Assembly: GCF_037975245.1 (NCBI RefSeq)
Contig: NC_092562.1
Span: 22,211,054-22,275,053, forward strand
Length of the DNA stretch: 64,000 bases
DNA from: Apostichopus japonicus
Lineage: Eukaryota; Echinodermata; Holothuroidea; Aspidochirotida; Stichopodidae
Direction: 5' to 3'
Both the position numbers and the translations under genes were made by a program. Numbering within the stretch: the stretch's first letter is position 1; each line of letters begins with the position of its first letter. This document shows, piece by piece, positions 1-12,600 of the stretch. The notes under the pieces were generated by a model, which had not been told where the DNA came from, did not search any database, and saw nothing but the letters and a program-made list of their open reading frames with translations.

Positions 1-349
1 TCATTTAGAGTAATGAACACTCTAGTAGACTCAGCACCAATCCTGTTTATCCAATATTTAATTTTAAATCTTTAACTAGCTGTTATTGTTCTCCTGATAT
101 AATGTGTGACTAACAATGACATACACATTTACTGAAATGCAAGTTTTCAATAGAAATTCAGCTTTTAATATTAATATGATGAACACAAAGATAGCTAGAC
201 AATAACCTTCATATATTCAAAGACCTAATACAATAAGAATCAATAAGAGTGCAGCTTACAACTTCCTGTGATCGGTGGTTCAAATTCTACTAAAACCATG
301 ATTTATTCAATACTTCAACTACTTTATTATTAAAGCAAAACAAACATAC

Positions 350-466
350 ATGCAGATGATTGAAAGGTATTTGGTGCTTGGCACACTGTCAGGTTGGCCT
401 TGGTTTCACCATTCATATCACCCTCTGTGACTTCATACATATCATGAAGAAAGTAGAGTATTGGAC
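350..466 (-). CDS. Gene A exon: first half of Calx-beta module
   Basis: This is a 117-base phase 1-1 exon with acceptor CTTATCAG and donor GTATGT. It encodes [17 protein letters not shown] and onward to LTVCQAPNTFQSSA. The pattern Y-x-V-x-E-G-D followed by a strand ending LTV is the start of a Calx-beta domain. The gene B counterpart (31433-31317) has the same length and phase and similar residues ([15 protein letters not shown]). The second half of the domain should lie in the next exon, outside the window. Confidence 0.72.
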
Positions 467-3400
467 CTGATAAGAAAAAAGTGTTTAAAATGTGTCAACT
501 TCTTAGAAATCAACAGGTACAATAATTTATATTAGCACAGTAAATTTAAGGGTTTTAGTGAGTCAGCACTTGTTCACATTTCCTAAATATCTCATTTGGT
601 CTCTTTCATGGATTATGAAGTGCAATGTGATCATGGAAGATGCTGCATTTACAGTCAGCTACATCATTTTAGAAGGGCAAACTAACTGTACTCACCAGTT
701 TGTCCGTTAACTACATGACCTGAAATAAAACCAGAAAAGCCGACAGGCTAGGTGATTCCTTGTCACATATTGTATGAGAACATTTCAATAGATGTCAAAC
801 AATATTTTCAAGCTTTAACTTGTACTGTAACAAACAAGATACATGCATTCATGTGGGCATACAGATCAAGATTTTCTATCTGCCACCAACTATCCCTTTA
901 ATATTTGTTATTTCTGAATGAAAGTTGGATGGCATTTCACTGTGGATGTATATTGACAACTTACTGCAAAAAACCAAACTTTTGAGAACATTTGAGATAA
1001 CCTGATCATCAGACGCCTTGATGCTCTGAGTGTGGCAGCTGACAAGGGCCAAGCTGTTAAGTCACTCATAAGAGTATCAACTTTCTGAAACAAAGCACAT
1101 CTTCTGACTGACAGTACAGTATGCATTGTTCAAGATTACTTCAGGACCTAATGTGTATTGTATAAATTGACCCCTTCACAAACTTAACTGAAGCTGACCC
1201 AACAAAGTTCACCGAAAGAAATTATAGCGACCAAGAACTATTGGGCACCATCATACCAATAACTGTATGAGGAAATCATGGAATATAATGTGGAAAAAAC
1301 TTCCAACTTTAAGTTAATGTGACCTTTGACCTATTCAAACAACACTAGGATCCTTGTACTCACTAAGGTGGTTATATGCAACATATGAAATCCATCCAAG
1401 TTTTACTTTTGGAGTTATCAAGTTAACAAAAATTGTAGACTTTGACATCTACTGACCTGGAATAACATTTGACCTTCCCCAATACCAAAAGCAGCTGAAA
1501 ACTTACTAAGGATCACATACAGTATATAACAACCAATTATGAGATTTATCAAGCTACAATTATTGAGTTAACTTGTTTGCACAGTTTTCAGACATTGCCC
1601 CCTGTTACAGTACTTCAAATGAGCTCTGAGACTTGAAGTAGAAGCGGCATGTATACCACTCAACTATAAATTCACCAATTCTATATGGTCAGTAACCTTG
1701 TTTAAAAGGTTAACATATTCCGGCCACTGTTGATCTCAAATGACTTTTGACTTCACTACATACTGTAACTAAAACAGCCAAGAACTTACTATTACTATGT
1801 AGTAAGTTGAATAAACAAAACTACATAGCGTATAACTTCATACAAGCTATGCTTGGTGAATCATGTTTACAAGCCAGGGTGTCACATATGCACACACGAG
1901 CACACGCACACAGACAGTATATACACACCATGGGCAATTGCACATCCCATGTTGTGCCTTGGGCATGGAATAAAAATGCAGAGCCCTATAACAAAATCAA
2001 ACCAGTCAATATAGAGCACAGCTTGCCATATTGTTTAATAAATGAAAATGAACAGTTTAATTTTCAACAAACCAACCTGACCTCACTGTTGGTACAAATG
2101 TCATAACTCCTTCCGAAAATACATGGATCTTGGTGTCTTGCTTGACGATAAACTTGATATGCGAGAACATATTCAGAACACTTGTCGTTTTGCTGCGTAT
2201 GGTATTTACAAAATTGGTAAACTCAGGAGGTATCTAGATCAAAGCTCAACTGAACACCTGGTTCATGCTTTTGTTTCCTCCTATCTGGATTACTGCATCA
2301 GTTTGTATGTAAATTTGCCAGTTTCCTCTTCAGAGAATTCAGAACGCTGTTGCGCGCCTAGTCTCACTAACTAAAAAGTTTGATCACATCACTCCTGTAC
2401 TCTGTTCATTGCATTGGCTTCCCGTCTCTCAGCGCATCCAGTTTAAGATCCTACTGCTCACCTACAAAGCGATTAACAGGCTTGCCCCTCAACATATCAC
2501 TGACCTTCTTACTCCTTTGCGTCGGTCAACTACAGTTACATTTCGCTCTTCCTATCATGCGCATTTCAATTAACTTCTGGTCCAGGTACAGTACCTGCAC
2601 TCATTGAGGCGATCGTGCCTTTTCGGTCGCTGCGCCTTTTCTCTGGAAGGAACTCCCATTTCATGTTCGTGTCTCTGCCTCCCTTTGTATTTTCAAGGTC
2701 TAGACAACTTTAGACACCTCTGTTTTATTCCTAGTTTCTCTTTTTCCTTGGTTTCCTTTGTCTCTTTCCTACTTTGTAAAGCGTTTTGAAACGCTGTATT
2801 AAGCGCTATATAAATGTAATTTATTATTATTAAAGGTTCTGTGATGTCCAGCATATATGCACACAAAATTTCTGTCACCAAGCTATCCATATCTACTGTA
2901 TATTAGTTTATAAACACTCACATTAATCATGTATATTGCAAGCTACAGTACACAGTATATGACTCAATCTGGACACTATCATTGATCTCGGTCTGGGTTT
3001 TGACCTGATTGTTATTGTAAGTGAATTTAACGTACTGTAAACAGTATCTTGTTATTCAGGATAAATACTGTACAATGAAACAAACTGTAGGGGAAGTTAT
3101 GGCTGATTCAAAATGCATTGCAATGACATATATCGAAGGAGGAAGTTGAAATTTACAAGGCATTCAGTAACAATGTACAGTACTGTGCAATAACTCCTAC
3201 AGTATGTACAGTATGCCATGTATGAATGAAATGATACTGCTTATACTGTATCTAACACTTCAATTAGGATGTCATACCACTTTACTAATTTGTAAGATTA
3301 TTTTTTCTTGCCTACAGTGTGTTACTGTATCATATATGTGCAATCCATTGACTTACAACAGATTTGTCTAATTATATACCATATGACTTTAGATATATAT

Positions 3401-3810
3401 ATATCAGTGTGAAGGAAACTAAGAAACCTAATTTACAACAAGAGGGATTCCAATGTCCCTGTCATATTTAATTGGTACAATTAAAGAAGGTTGCTTTGTA
3501 CCAGCATTTCTAATTTTATTAATTGTTTTATAGTCAATCTAGTAATATCCACACGTATATGACTAACATTTCCCCAACAGAAAATTTAAGATGTAGACTA
3601 GATATTCTGATCATATGTTATAGAAAACTAATTTCTACAACCAGAATCACCAATTATGTATATACCAGATTGCCCAACCCCCCCCCCCACCCCTATTCTC
3701 CTACCCTCCAATACAGTAGATAAACCAACCAACTTACCATTTAAACAGATGCAGAAGAACAGAAATAACCAAAGACATTTGCCAAAAAAGTGGCCGATGG
3801 AGACCTTCAT
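350..3810 (-). CDS. aGPCR gene A, 5' part (signal peptide, microexon, first Calx-beta half); continues past left edge
   Basis: Three coding exons were reconstructed: 3810-3738 (signal peptide), 719-696 (24 bp) and 466-350 (117 bp). Each ends in phase 1 and joins in frame to the next with GT-AG introns. The product starts with a hydrophobic signal sequence, then G-HVVNGQT, then the first half of a Calx-beta module ([15 protein letters not shown]). Calx-beta modules are extracellular beta-sandwiches that often bind calcium. The same three exons, with equal lengths and phases, occur in gene B (38992-31317), which continues into HYR, GAIN and seven-helix exons; gene A is therefore probably another adhesion GPCR whose remaining exons lie left of position 1. 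The coding frame is intact, so it looks functional rather than a pseudogene. The receptor identity is inferred from the paralogue, since no membrane domain is visible here. Confidence 0.72.
696..719 (-). CDS. Gene A 24-bp microexon
   Basis: This is a 24-base exon between TTTATTTCAG and GTGAGTACAG. With the phase-1 base from the signal-peptide exon it reads G-H-V-V-N-G-Q-T. The gene B copy (37750-37727) has the same length, phase and splice sites and reads G-D-V-V-S-G-Q-T. Its position places the peptide just after the signal sequence, at the mature N terminus. Retention of length and frame in both paralogues is the main evidence that it is used. Confidence 0.68.
720..3737 (-). other. Gene A intron between signal-peptide exon and microexon
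   Basis: This 3.0 kb intron corresponds to only about 1.2 kb in gene B (37751-38919). The excess includes a plus-strand LINE 3' fragment at 2110-2832 and dispersed-repeat sequence around 1170-1760 with a DR1-type motif at 1320-1332. Blocks at about 2937-3190 match gene B 38,050-38,300. No other exon was found. Confidence 0.6.
2110..2832 (+). mobile_element. LINE (CR1/L2-like) 3' fragment, reverse transcriptase C-terminus
   Basis: Translation across three frames gives the conserved C-terminal region of a CR1/L2-type reverse transcriptase: LGVLLDDKLDMREHI, then STEHLVHAFVSSYLDYC, then ARLVSLTKKFDHITPVL, SLHWLPVSQRIQFKILLLTYKA and LAPQHITDLL. Frameshifts at about 2,330 and 2,560 and the lack of upstream domains show a dead, 5'-truncated copy. 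It ends in a typical 3' tail (AAGCGCTATATAAATGTAAT followed by TTATTA repeats). It lies in the gene A intron and is absent from the matching gene B intron, so it probably inserted after the duplication or was lost from B. Confidence 0.85.
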
Positions 3811-3845
3811 TATTTCTGCCAGATGTAGTCACATGAAGGAAAGGT
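3738..3845 (-). CDS. Gene A exon 2: end of 5' UTR and signal peptide
   Basis: The acceptor is at 3847-3846 (TCCAG/ACCTT). A 35-base untranslated stretch follows, and the ATG is at 3810-3808. Translation gives 24 residues beginning MKVSIGHFFGKCLW, with a strongly hydrophobic core (LWLFLFFCICL) typical of a cleaved secretory signal. The exon ends with a single G before GTAAGT (phase 1). The homologous exon of gene B (39024-38920) has the same coding length (73 bases), the same acceptor context (AG/ACCTTT) and its own signal sequence, which supports this start. Confidence 0.75.
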
Positions 3846-5166
3846 CTGGATAGAAACAAACAAAATTGTTATGACTTTACGAAATACAAACTTGTTAGAA
3901 TGCATGGCTTGCCAAAAGCAATCAAACACAAATGTTGAAGACTTGAAAGAGAAGAATAGAAAGCTTAAGTACAGAACTGCTTGTTTAACTTGTAATGATG
4001 GTATCATATAGTCAATCCCAGCTCATTTGTTTGGTTGCAAACTTTTACAACAATTTGAGAAATTAAATTTTTTACAAAACATACTCTTGAAAAGTCAATG
4101 ATGTAAAACAACTCTTTAGCTCACATCAATGCCACTAACAGACCTATGAAAACCATTGCTTAAATATTAATAGCTTATGAATATATTTTAAAACATGGGA
4201 CGATATTTAGAGGTACACAGACTGTACCTGTACTGCAGCCTATTGAGGAATTACTGTACTAATGTACATCAATGGCAATGTGTCTGCTGCAGTTTGTCCA
4301 TATCATACCTTTCGGTTAGTGTGAATTTGTAAACAGTATTGTAGCTTTCACAGTAGTAGAGCATTTTTTTCACTGAAGCAACTGAATGACATTACATTTT
4401 TCTGTATGAATTTTCCCAACAATGTTTTGTTCTGTAAATGCACTATTCTCAAAAACAGTGCTCAGAGTTACAAATTGTAAATTGTAAGTTATACCTTGGG
4501 TTATCTATGATCATCTTCAAGGTCAAAGTATATTTGGACTCCATAGTATAACATGACTGTACTGTAACATTCTACAATCATATTAAGGAACAGTATCTTA
4601 CAATAGATTATCCAGGGAAGTAGTCCTCAAGATACTTTCTGTTATATAGTCAATTCTTGTGTTAGCAGTGAGCTGCACAGTTTAATTGAAAATAAGAGGC
4701 ATTTGAGCAAAGAAGATTAAAACTGCATTGTGATGTCAAAACATTGTATACAACCTAATACAATATAGTTTCTGTACCTTAAATAGAAAACAATACATTT
4801 AATGTAGATATGAAAGGTAATTAGTGGGGTGAATTAAATTATTACAGTTATTATATTAGCAAGGCCTACTTTAATGGATCTCATACTGTACGTACACAGG
4901 AGGAACAACAGGGTTACGTTAATTGACAGAATGTCACATCACAAAGGAGGTTTCCAATTAAATATATCAACATGGCTATCACTTTGTGTATCTAAGAGTA
5001 ATTTTATACTAACATGCACTGCCAATAAACTGGGAAAAGCTTCAGCCTAAGTGATCAGATTTACATTGGACAGTATAAATAGCTACTGTACTGTATCCAT
5101 GATTAACTAAGGTTTGTTACTACCTGTAAAGTATCTTAACCAACCCACAATACCATTATTAAATGT

Positions 5167-5247
5167 CTATCATTATAATGTGACTAGGTTTAGGAGTTGA
5201 CAACACATATTTTGTAGTGTCAACTCCTAGTCACACTATAATGATAG
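5167..5247. repeat. Imperfect palindrome in gene A intron
   Basis: The left arm, 5167-5202 (CTATCATTATAATGTGACTAGG...), is matched by the reverse complement of 5219-5247 (CTATCATTATAGTGTGACTAGG...). The arms share about 29 bases around a 16-base loop; the left arm carries six extra bases (TTTAGG). Gene B has only one copy of the unit at 40,270-40,303, and it contains the six bases. Confidence 0.7.
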
Positions 5248-8200
5248 CTCTTTCAACCGTAAAGTAATGTTCTTCAGGGTACTGGGTACTTCAGGCTTGA
5301 TACAGTAGTTATGGTAGAGCACTTCAATTGAAAATGTAAGCCTTCTTCCCTGTGATAACATGATGCATTGCTAACAAAGAGACAAAGAGAATAATGCCTT
5401 CAATATATTATATTTACAAAAAAAAGGTGTTCAGAACAAAAAAAAGTAGGGGCATATTGTACAAAGCCAAAACCAACAATTGCCATTTAATTGACCTTAC
5501 CCTGTTTTCTTGTTCTATCTGAGGCTGAACAACCAAAGTTGGAAACACAAGGCTGAAGAAATTCCCTATCCTGTGAATGTAGAGTTATGACAATAGAAGC
5601 AAAAGTTTATTGCCAATAAGAAATGCCTAGCAGGAGTCAGATCACATTAAAATATATAAACATATATCAACATTGATGCACACAAGATAAAACAAAGTCA
5701 TATTACAACATTTCTTGTATATTGTACTTGGTTACAATGTAGTTCCATTGGACACACAGTATTTAATACTGAGACTATAGAAGCAACTTTGTCATGTCTT
5801 GTGGTATGTACAATGCATGTTGGAAAGCACTTAAAATTAAACTATTCACAATTAGGTACAGTACAGTATATACTGTACAGTTTGGCAGCAATCATGGAAC
5901 ATTTCTGGATGAAGTGAAATTTAATCAATGAATGATGAATGTACAAAACAAAGAAACCAACTGCTACTAGAGAAGGGAACAGGTACCCTACATGAGTAAC
6001 CATAAAGGTATAATAAATAGTTAGCCCAAAATAATTACCATCCAGTCTGGAAATTTGTAAAAATGATAAAAGAGTTAGCTTTATTCAAAGCAATACACAT
6101 CCAGGGGGATGAATAATTTTCATCCGTACACTTTGTATTCAATGTGAATGCAATTCAATCATCTGTCTTGAGAGCATAAATCTCTATCAGTATTCTAAAA
6201 AAAATGTTTTTATTAAAACTAAATTGCCTTTCCAGCCAATGAAAGTTTGATAAATGCACTTTTTTACCATAGTACAGTGTGTGATTATGGTACTATGCCT
6301 GGAGGCTTGATTCGAAGCAAACTCTGTGCAGCCCTAGCCCCTAATGTAAGAAATGATGACTAGTACATGTACTGTACTCTAAGCAGCAAACATGCTAATT
6401 GTTGTATTTAGCAAACCCTATATACTGTGAATGCTATGTTATTGTAGTTGTACTTGAACTGTTCCAATCTAAGTTTGCACAGAAACTTCCTCCCACATAC
6501 AGTATGGTACCTACAGTACGTACACTAGCCACACATTGCTGAAATAATAAAGGTTATGTAAAACTATACCATTTAATGCAAGAATTTTGCAACCCAAAAG
6601 AATATTTTCACAAGTTTCATTCAATGGGCATTGTACTGAAAGGCTTGTAGGGCTGTGGAGATCGACAAACATTGCATTCATCATTTCCTGTAAGCAGCAA
6701 GTATAGTGTAGTAGGATATTACAGATCTTTGTATACAACTTTGCTATACAAATCAATTAAGAAACCATATCAAATGTTAGATTATTGACATGGAATTTCC
6801 TGTTGGGCACATTTTACCAATCTTGCATATTTTACCAATCTATCAGGAATTTCTACTTAAAATCACATTTCCACTTCCTGTACTTATTGAATAGATGCCA
6901 AGTGCTTACAAAATTTAAAGATAAACGATAATGACACCAAGAAAATCTCTACTTTAATGTAGTTCATATGTTACCCATCCACATATTTTTTAATTTTACA
7001 ATTAGCACACCGGAAGGTTATAAAATAGGGGATTAAAGATTGTTTTTTGTCCCAGTAATTAATACGAATTTAGGAATTTGCAAACACTGCAATGACCTTG
7101 CACAGCACTCAGGTCCGTGAATGATGTCACTATGATGATCTATTCTGTAGTGCACTGTTAAGAACAGAGCTTTGTGTGCATTTTGGGTCAGAGTAACTGT
7201 TATTTACTTTAATTTTCTGGCATAACGTTCACAGCTTACTGTATATAGATAATTAATGTCATAGTTTCTTGAGAACTTCACAGCGTATATAGTTTCTTTT
7301 TAAGACATTTGCAACTTAACAAGTAGAAGCGCTTGTGTTCACAACTGTTGAGTAAAACAGAGAGGTCACATTGAGCTTGAAATGCAACCACATTTGAACT
7401 CAATTGAGTGGTCAGTCAAGCTCTAAAAATGTTCTCACTACAATTGATGCCTTAAATGCGTTTATTCACATGCATGTCTCATGGTTTGGGATGCAGGAGG
7501 AATCATTCTAGTACAACTTCACGGCAGTTTGCTAACTGTGCAAAGACAAGTGGCAGTGTGTTTCCGCTACTGTACGTAATACTTTCTTGATGTTTTTTGC
7601 TGGAGCATACAAACATTTCCTATTTGTATTTCACTTTTAAATGGTATGGAGGTATGAAGCGGGCAGAACAAACTTTAACTTTTTTTTGACGTGAGAAACT
7701 CCTGTTGTGATGAAGACTTTCCTCGTTCTCCTCACAAATTGTATCCAGAGTTTCCGATATTTCTCACTACTTTTTCTGCTTGGAATATTAAACAAGAGCA
7801 TCAATGATGCAGTATCTCAATACTGGAAGTTTTAATTTTGATTCCTAATTTCAAATCTTTGCTCTGTCTCTACAATTATCAATATCAATCATGGTACAAC
7901 AAATATATAACTTGCATTTTTGCTACATTGCCACGAATAGTCGCTGCATGTTACACTTTATCCTGCTAGTCTTGCCTTTAGCGCTCATTGCCTGTTAGTC
8001 GAAAGAACGACGTTGCAAGGTTTAGTAATGTCATAGAATATTTAAGAACTTGTTTTTTATGTGGTATCCTTCATCTTAGGTCAGTCTCTGTTGGACTTTT
8101 TGGTCATATAGTTTGACGTCAATGACAACAGCCAAATTAGAAGAGGCGAACAACTCGACCATATTCTTGATGCCTGCCTTGAGAGCTAGGCCTATTGACC

Positions 8201-8601
8201 TTCTGTATGTTACTGTAGACTGTAGTGGTGACTACCATCAAAACTGTGTCCACTTCTAGATATCAAAACAACCCACGTTTTTCCATCTCAATTTTTCTGA
8301 CATGAAGATTTCATGGATTTATGACTTGGAAAAAATAATGTAAAAGAAGATTACAAGTTTTTATATGCAAGTGATGGGTGGCCTCCTCTTCCCCTAATAG
8401 CCACCTCAGTTCCTCTCCATTTTGTTATTTTATTTTAATTCTTTGTACATTTGATGTCAAACATTACAGGTTCAAAAGAAAGCTAAACATACTTCTTATA
8501 ACCTTATATCCTTATAAATAAAACATAACCTTATACAATTTTTATAGTCTTATCAAAGTTGTGATGCTATGGCCGGCTCCTCTTTTATACGTACCCATCA
8601 T

Positions 8602-8760
8602 ACAAACTTACCCTGGTCCTTCCTAGGAAAAGCTGTCTGAACACCAGTGTGATGCTAATGTGGCTATCACTGAAAGCCTAATAGGCCCCTAGGCCTATAT
8701 ATATATTTTTTTTTAAATGCACTAGGCCTACAGTAAGTAGCCTTCAGAAATACAAGAATG
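8602..8760. repeat. Direct repeat, left copy, flanking the hAT-like element
   Basis: This segment (ACAAACTTACCCTGGTCCTT... to ...TACAAGAATG) matches 9851-9982 in the same orientation, sharing CTGAACACCAGT and AAATGCACTAGGCCTAC. The two copies bracket the 8776-9818 element and its target duplication. Confidence 0.65.
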
Positions 8761-8775
8761 TGTATACGTAATTAT

Positions 8776-9818
8776 TAGTGTTTGCACGGGTTATCCGGGT
8801 ACCCGGGTACCCGCCCGACGTGATACTACCCGGTTCCTAATTTATAACCCGGATCCTAAGCAAAGTGTGGTTTAAAAAAAAAAAAAAAAATTGGCAAACC
8901 GACGGTTAGGCAGATTTCCCATTGACTTAGTGTGGTGTTAGGCTACAATGTGGTCGAAGATAACAGCAATAACGAAAGCTTTCCATAGATATCTTATAAC
9001 TGCGTCACAATTTCAGCTAATAAACAGATGGCTAGGCTAGACTACCCCCATTGACTTAGTGTGGTGTTAGGCAACCATGTGCATGGTCGAACGTAACAGC
9101 AATAACGAAAGTATTCCATGGATGTCTTATAACTGCGTAACAACTCCAGCAAATAAACAGATGGTTAGGCTTAGCTAGATTTCTCATTGACTTAGTGTGG
9201 TGTTAGGCTACCATGTGGAAGAAATTATTATTTATTCATTCGTTTATTTCAAAGAAGGAAAGGCTGACAAGGAATTTTACGCGATGTTTATGGATTATAG
9301 ACGGGATAACTAAAAAATAGTAATCGCAAGTGGCTTCTTACTAATCGTTTATTCCAAACGCGATCAAATTGCGCGAATCGCACAATCTCGCGGCTAATGC
9401 GAACCCTGGGCCTGCATAATAGATAGTAGTAGTATTAAAAACTGTTTAAGAGCTAAATTGGATATTTATATGGTTTGATCCAATAGACGTGCACGAGCTA
9501 GCATAAGCAGCGGCGGCAGTGCGATGTTAGTAGTAATGCTAATTATAATTTAATAATTTATTTATTAACAAGTTATGAAAGAAACAGAAGCAAATAAAAA
9601 TTATTGAGGGAGGTTTTATATCTTATCTTACACATACGTATTTGAACATGAAAACATTGTCAGTAGAGAATATAATGCATTATTACATCATCCAATATGT
9701 AATTTCTTGAAAATCGTGATACACGAGGGTAAACAATTTTTTTCCGGGTACCCGGATACCCGACGGGTAACGTCCCTCGGGTACCCGGTTCCCGATTTTT
9801 GGACCCGTGTAAACACTA
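8776..9818. mobile_element. Non-autonomous hAT-type DNA transposon with 8-bp target-site duplication
   Basis: The ends are inverted repeats: TAGTGTTTGCACGGGT on the left and the reverse complement TAGTGTTTACACGGGT on the right (one mismatch in 16). The element is flanked by the exact 8-base direct repeat GTAATTAT (8768-8775 and 9819-9826), the target-site length used by hAT elements. Subterminal regions are rich in GGGTACCCG blocks on both sides. It has no transposase frame, so it would have moved in trans. The interior holds tandem copies of a ~130 bp unit. Superfamily is inferred from the duplication length and terminal structure. Confidence 0.8.
8890..9215. repeat. Minisatellite inside the hAT-like element (~130 bp unit)
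   Basis: The unit begins with CATTGACTTAGTGTGGTGTTAGGC and recurs at about 8920, 9049 and 9185, the last copy truncated. Each full copy ends with AATAAACAGATGG(C/T)TAGGCT. Spacings are about 129 and 136 bases, with scattered differences between copies. Confidence 0.75.
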
Positions 9819-9850
9819 GTAATTATACAAAATACATGAAGGGCAATCAA

Positions 9851-9982
9851 ACAAACTTATCATGGCCCTTGCTCTGAAAAGCTACCTGAACACCAGTACT
9901 ATCCTTAAATGGATGTTACAAAAACGAAGGCCTAATTTAAATTAAATGCACTAGGCCTACGTAGAATTCAGCAGTACAGAAT
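9851..9982. repeat. Direct repeat, right copy, flanking the hAT-like element
   Basis: This is the partner of 8602-8760, with interspersed differences and a small deletion. The transposon inserted between two pre-existing copies, or a duplication spans it. Confidence 0.65.
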
Positions 9983-11774
9983 GTAATTAGCATGCAATAC
10001 ACTAACACCTCGCGTACCTAACTACAGAACAGAAAATTGTTCGCGAGGGTAGCCATTTTCGTATATCTAACTTGTAGCTGTTATGAGTCATAGCCAATCT
10101 GCTACAAAACTGACTTGGGGGCGGGGCTTAATCATCAAAAACGGACCTTTTTACTAAAAGTAGGGGCGGCAGCTCAGTGTTGTTTTAAGAAAGAAAAATC
10201 ATTTAAACATCAAATAAAGCAAATAAAAGCCATTAAATGTCATATACATGTAGTAAAATTCTTATTAATACCTACCTGTAAACAACAAATGAAAGTTTGA
10301 AATTTTAATAAACTATATAATACATAGGACCCTATCTTAGACGATACCACTGTTGAAAGACAGTTCTATTCTATTCTCTTTCATAAAACATAAGTTTTGG
10401 AGCGTGTGCAAAACAGGTCTGCCAAAGTGTGTTTTCAGTCCAAATTGGCCCGATTTGGACATAAATCGGTGAAAAAGTCACAGAATGAGATACAATTCTG
10501 GAATAAAAAATAGTAACTTTTGTTGGTCTATATGATATATTCTTGCTCTGGAAATTCCAGAGAAAAAGAACTTTGTTTGAAGACGCTGAAAAATTTTTAA
10601 GAGAAGAGAAAGTCCCACTTACTGTTACAATATCTCTATACATGTAATGTATTGAGATAAAAATCTTATTGTAAAGTCTGCATTCGTTCTGTTGCATACC
10701 CCTACAGTATTATTTCTTGGCATTTAGCTAGTGTTTGAGGTTGTTGGTCGCATCAATATAGAGTACGCTGCAACTGAACTAACAAACTCGGTGCACGCAG
10801 CTGAAGTACAGTTTATGCCAAGTTCACTTTGTTTTCATCATACTACATCACAGGTCACTCTGGTTCACGTGATCATCATACCGCCTTTCGTGGAAAGCCT
10901 AAATGTTCTTTCAAAACCTCGACAAGTTTAGGATTTTTCAGCCTTTCCATCATCGGGTTGACCTTCATATTTTAGATATATATGTAAAAAGGAAACCAAC
11001 TACTGTAGAATACACGTGAATAAAATTGTAGGTTTCGACAATGCTGAACAATCATTATCGTTCATCTTTAAAGTTATAAACCAAGATTAACTCTGTAGTT
11101 AACTTCCTTCCCAACAGGAAATTACACAAAATCTGAATCAAAGAAGTTACATTCTAAAAGATATTGTAGCTTCCTGCAACAAGGTGTAAATAACATTGTC
11201 TACAGACCAACTGAAAAGAAAAGTTAATAAATCCCCAAATGTTCTTATGCCACATGACATATAGTTGAAATAAACAGTGTAACAAAGACACAGTAGTAGC
11301 ATAATACGTAAGCATTAAGACACTTTTATGTCAAGTAGTGCTGACATAGGATTTTAAACTATCTGGTTGTAACATTTACAGTATAGGTCATCATACCCCT
11401 TATTGCTATGTCATACGCCTATAGTCTTGCCTGCTTACAGTGCCAGATAAACATGTACAGTATGGTGGTCTATAGTAACATTGCGAGTTCCCTATGAATG
11501 CATACTGTGTGTTACAAATGTAGTTGCATTGATAGACAATGGTACTGTAGCTGTCATGTTTGAAAGTTAAATTGTAAACACCATTACAATCGCAATTTTA
11601 AACTACAAAGACCGAACTGACATGGCTAAAATTGCCACAGTGAAACATTTGGTATTTTGAGAAAATGTTGTGGATTATATCACTGATTGAGAGGAATTAT
11701 TCAGTAGACTTCTTCACACGTGCCAAGTCAGAGAAATTCTTCCTGAACATTTCAAGCTGTTTGACTCCTCAAAC

Positions 11775-12146
11775 TAGTGGCAGAGCGTCCATACAGTCCA
11801 GGGAGAGGATACCCCCCTGACGGACTCAAATGGACTGCTGGGGCCCTTTCCAGGTTTTTACCACTTTTTACTTATTTGCGATTATTTACTTTTTTATTGC
11901 GCTTTCATCTACTTTCTACCTATTGACATTTGTCACATTTTGTTGGCGATGACACATATATATTCTTTGTTTATCTGTAAGTTAGCAAGGCCAGTAAAGG
12001 TAATTTCCAGCGATCTAGGAAGTATCTTTATTCAAATCAAATCTGAACGCTCCACGCCAACCTGTGGTGGCGCTCCGCTTAGATAGTGTCGAAAGCGCCC
12101 CTACAGACCATTCTCGCCCCCTTGACCAAAACCCCTACTCCTGACC
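11775..12146. repeat. Unclassified ~370 bp insertion in gene A intron
   Basis: Collinearity with gene B is interrupted here: flanking blocks at 11,480-11,760 and 12,150-12,250 are contiguous at about 43,265-43,290 in B. The inserted sequence is less AT-rich at its ends (GGCAGAGCGTCCATACAG; CAACCTGTGGTGGCGCTCC). No coding similarity or clear terminal repeats were recognised. Confidence 0.45.
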
Positions 12147-12600
12147 TACAGTAAGTTACAAGTATAATTATTTCTTTTTGGGGAGAACCTGGAAAACCCA
12201 TTGATGAAATCATGTACCTGAATTGATAGAAACTAACTCAATGAGCAAAATGAGTTAAAGTAACATAAACGCCCTTACTGTTGCAAATTTACCATAGGAT
12301 ATATACTGTACCATCTTACAATTTTTAGCATTGACTTCCTTAGGCCTACACTTCGTAAGTTTGAACAACAGTAATACACAGGCTTGCCAATGGTATATAT
12401 TCAAAACACATTTTTTTATTTGATGAAGTTCATAATTAAATATCAGTACTAAAATTACGACATACATAAGTCTTAGGTAGCAGGCACGACATATTGATGA
12501 ATTTACAACACGAAGTGACACAGTTTAGATTTTCGTGAAACTAGTCTGTACGTGTCATTTTATGGACCCACTCAAGCTTGTCAAATTAGAGATTACTCAC

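Larger units (their letters stand above)
3846..12600 (-). other. Gene A 5' UTR intron
   Basis: This 8.8 kb stretch has no coding exon that I can support. Collinear blocks with gene B include 4,200-5,250 (B 39,370-40,320), 6,770-6,900 (B 40,317-40,440), 11,090-11,360 (B 40,450-40,700), 11,480-11,760 (B 42,995-43,260) and 12,150-12,600 (B 43,290-43,840). Sequence unique to A includes the hAT-like element at 8776-9818, the palindrome at 5167-5247 and an insertion near 11,775-12,146. I see nothing specific in 5,300-6,750 or 7,000-8,590. Confidence 0.6.

Noticed and set aside
8890-9215. Spaced repeats considered as a CRISPR-like array
   Set aside because: Units are ~130 bp, contiguous and inside a DNA transposon in animal DNA; this is a minisatellite.
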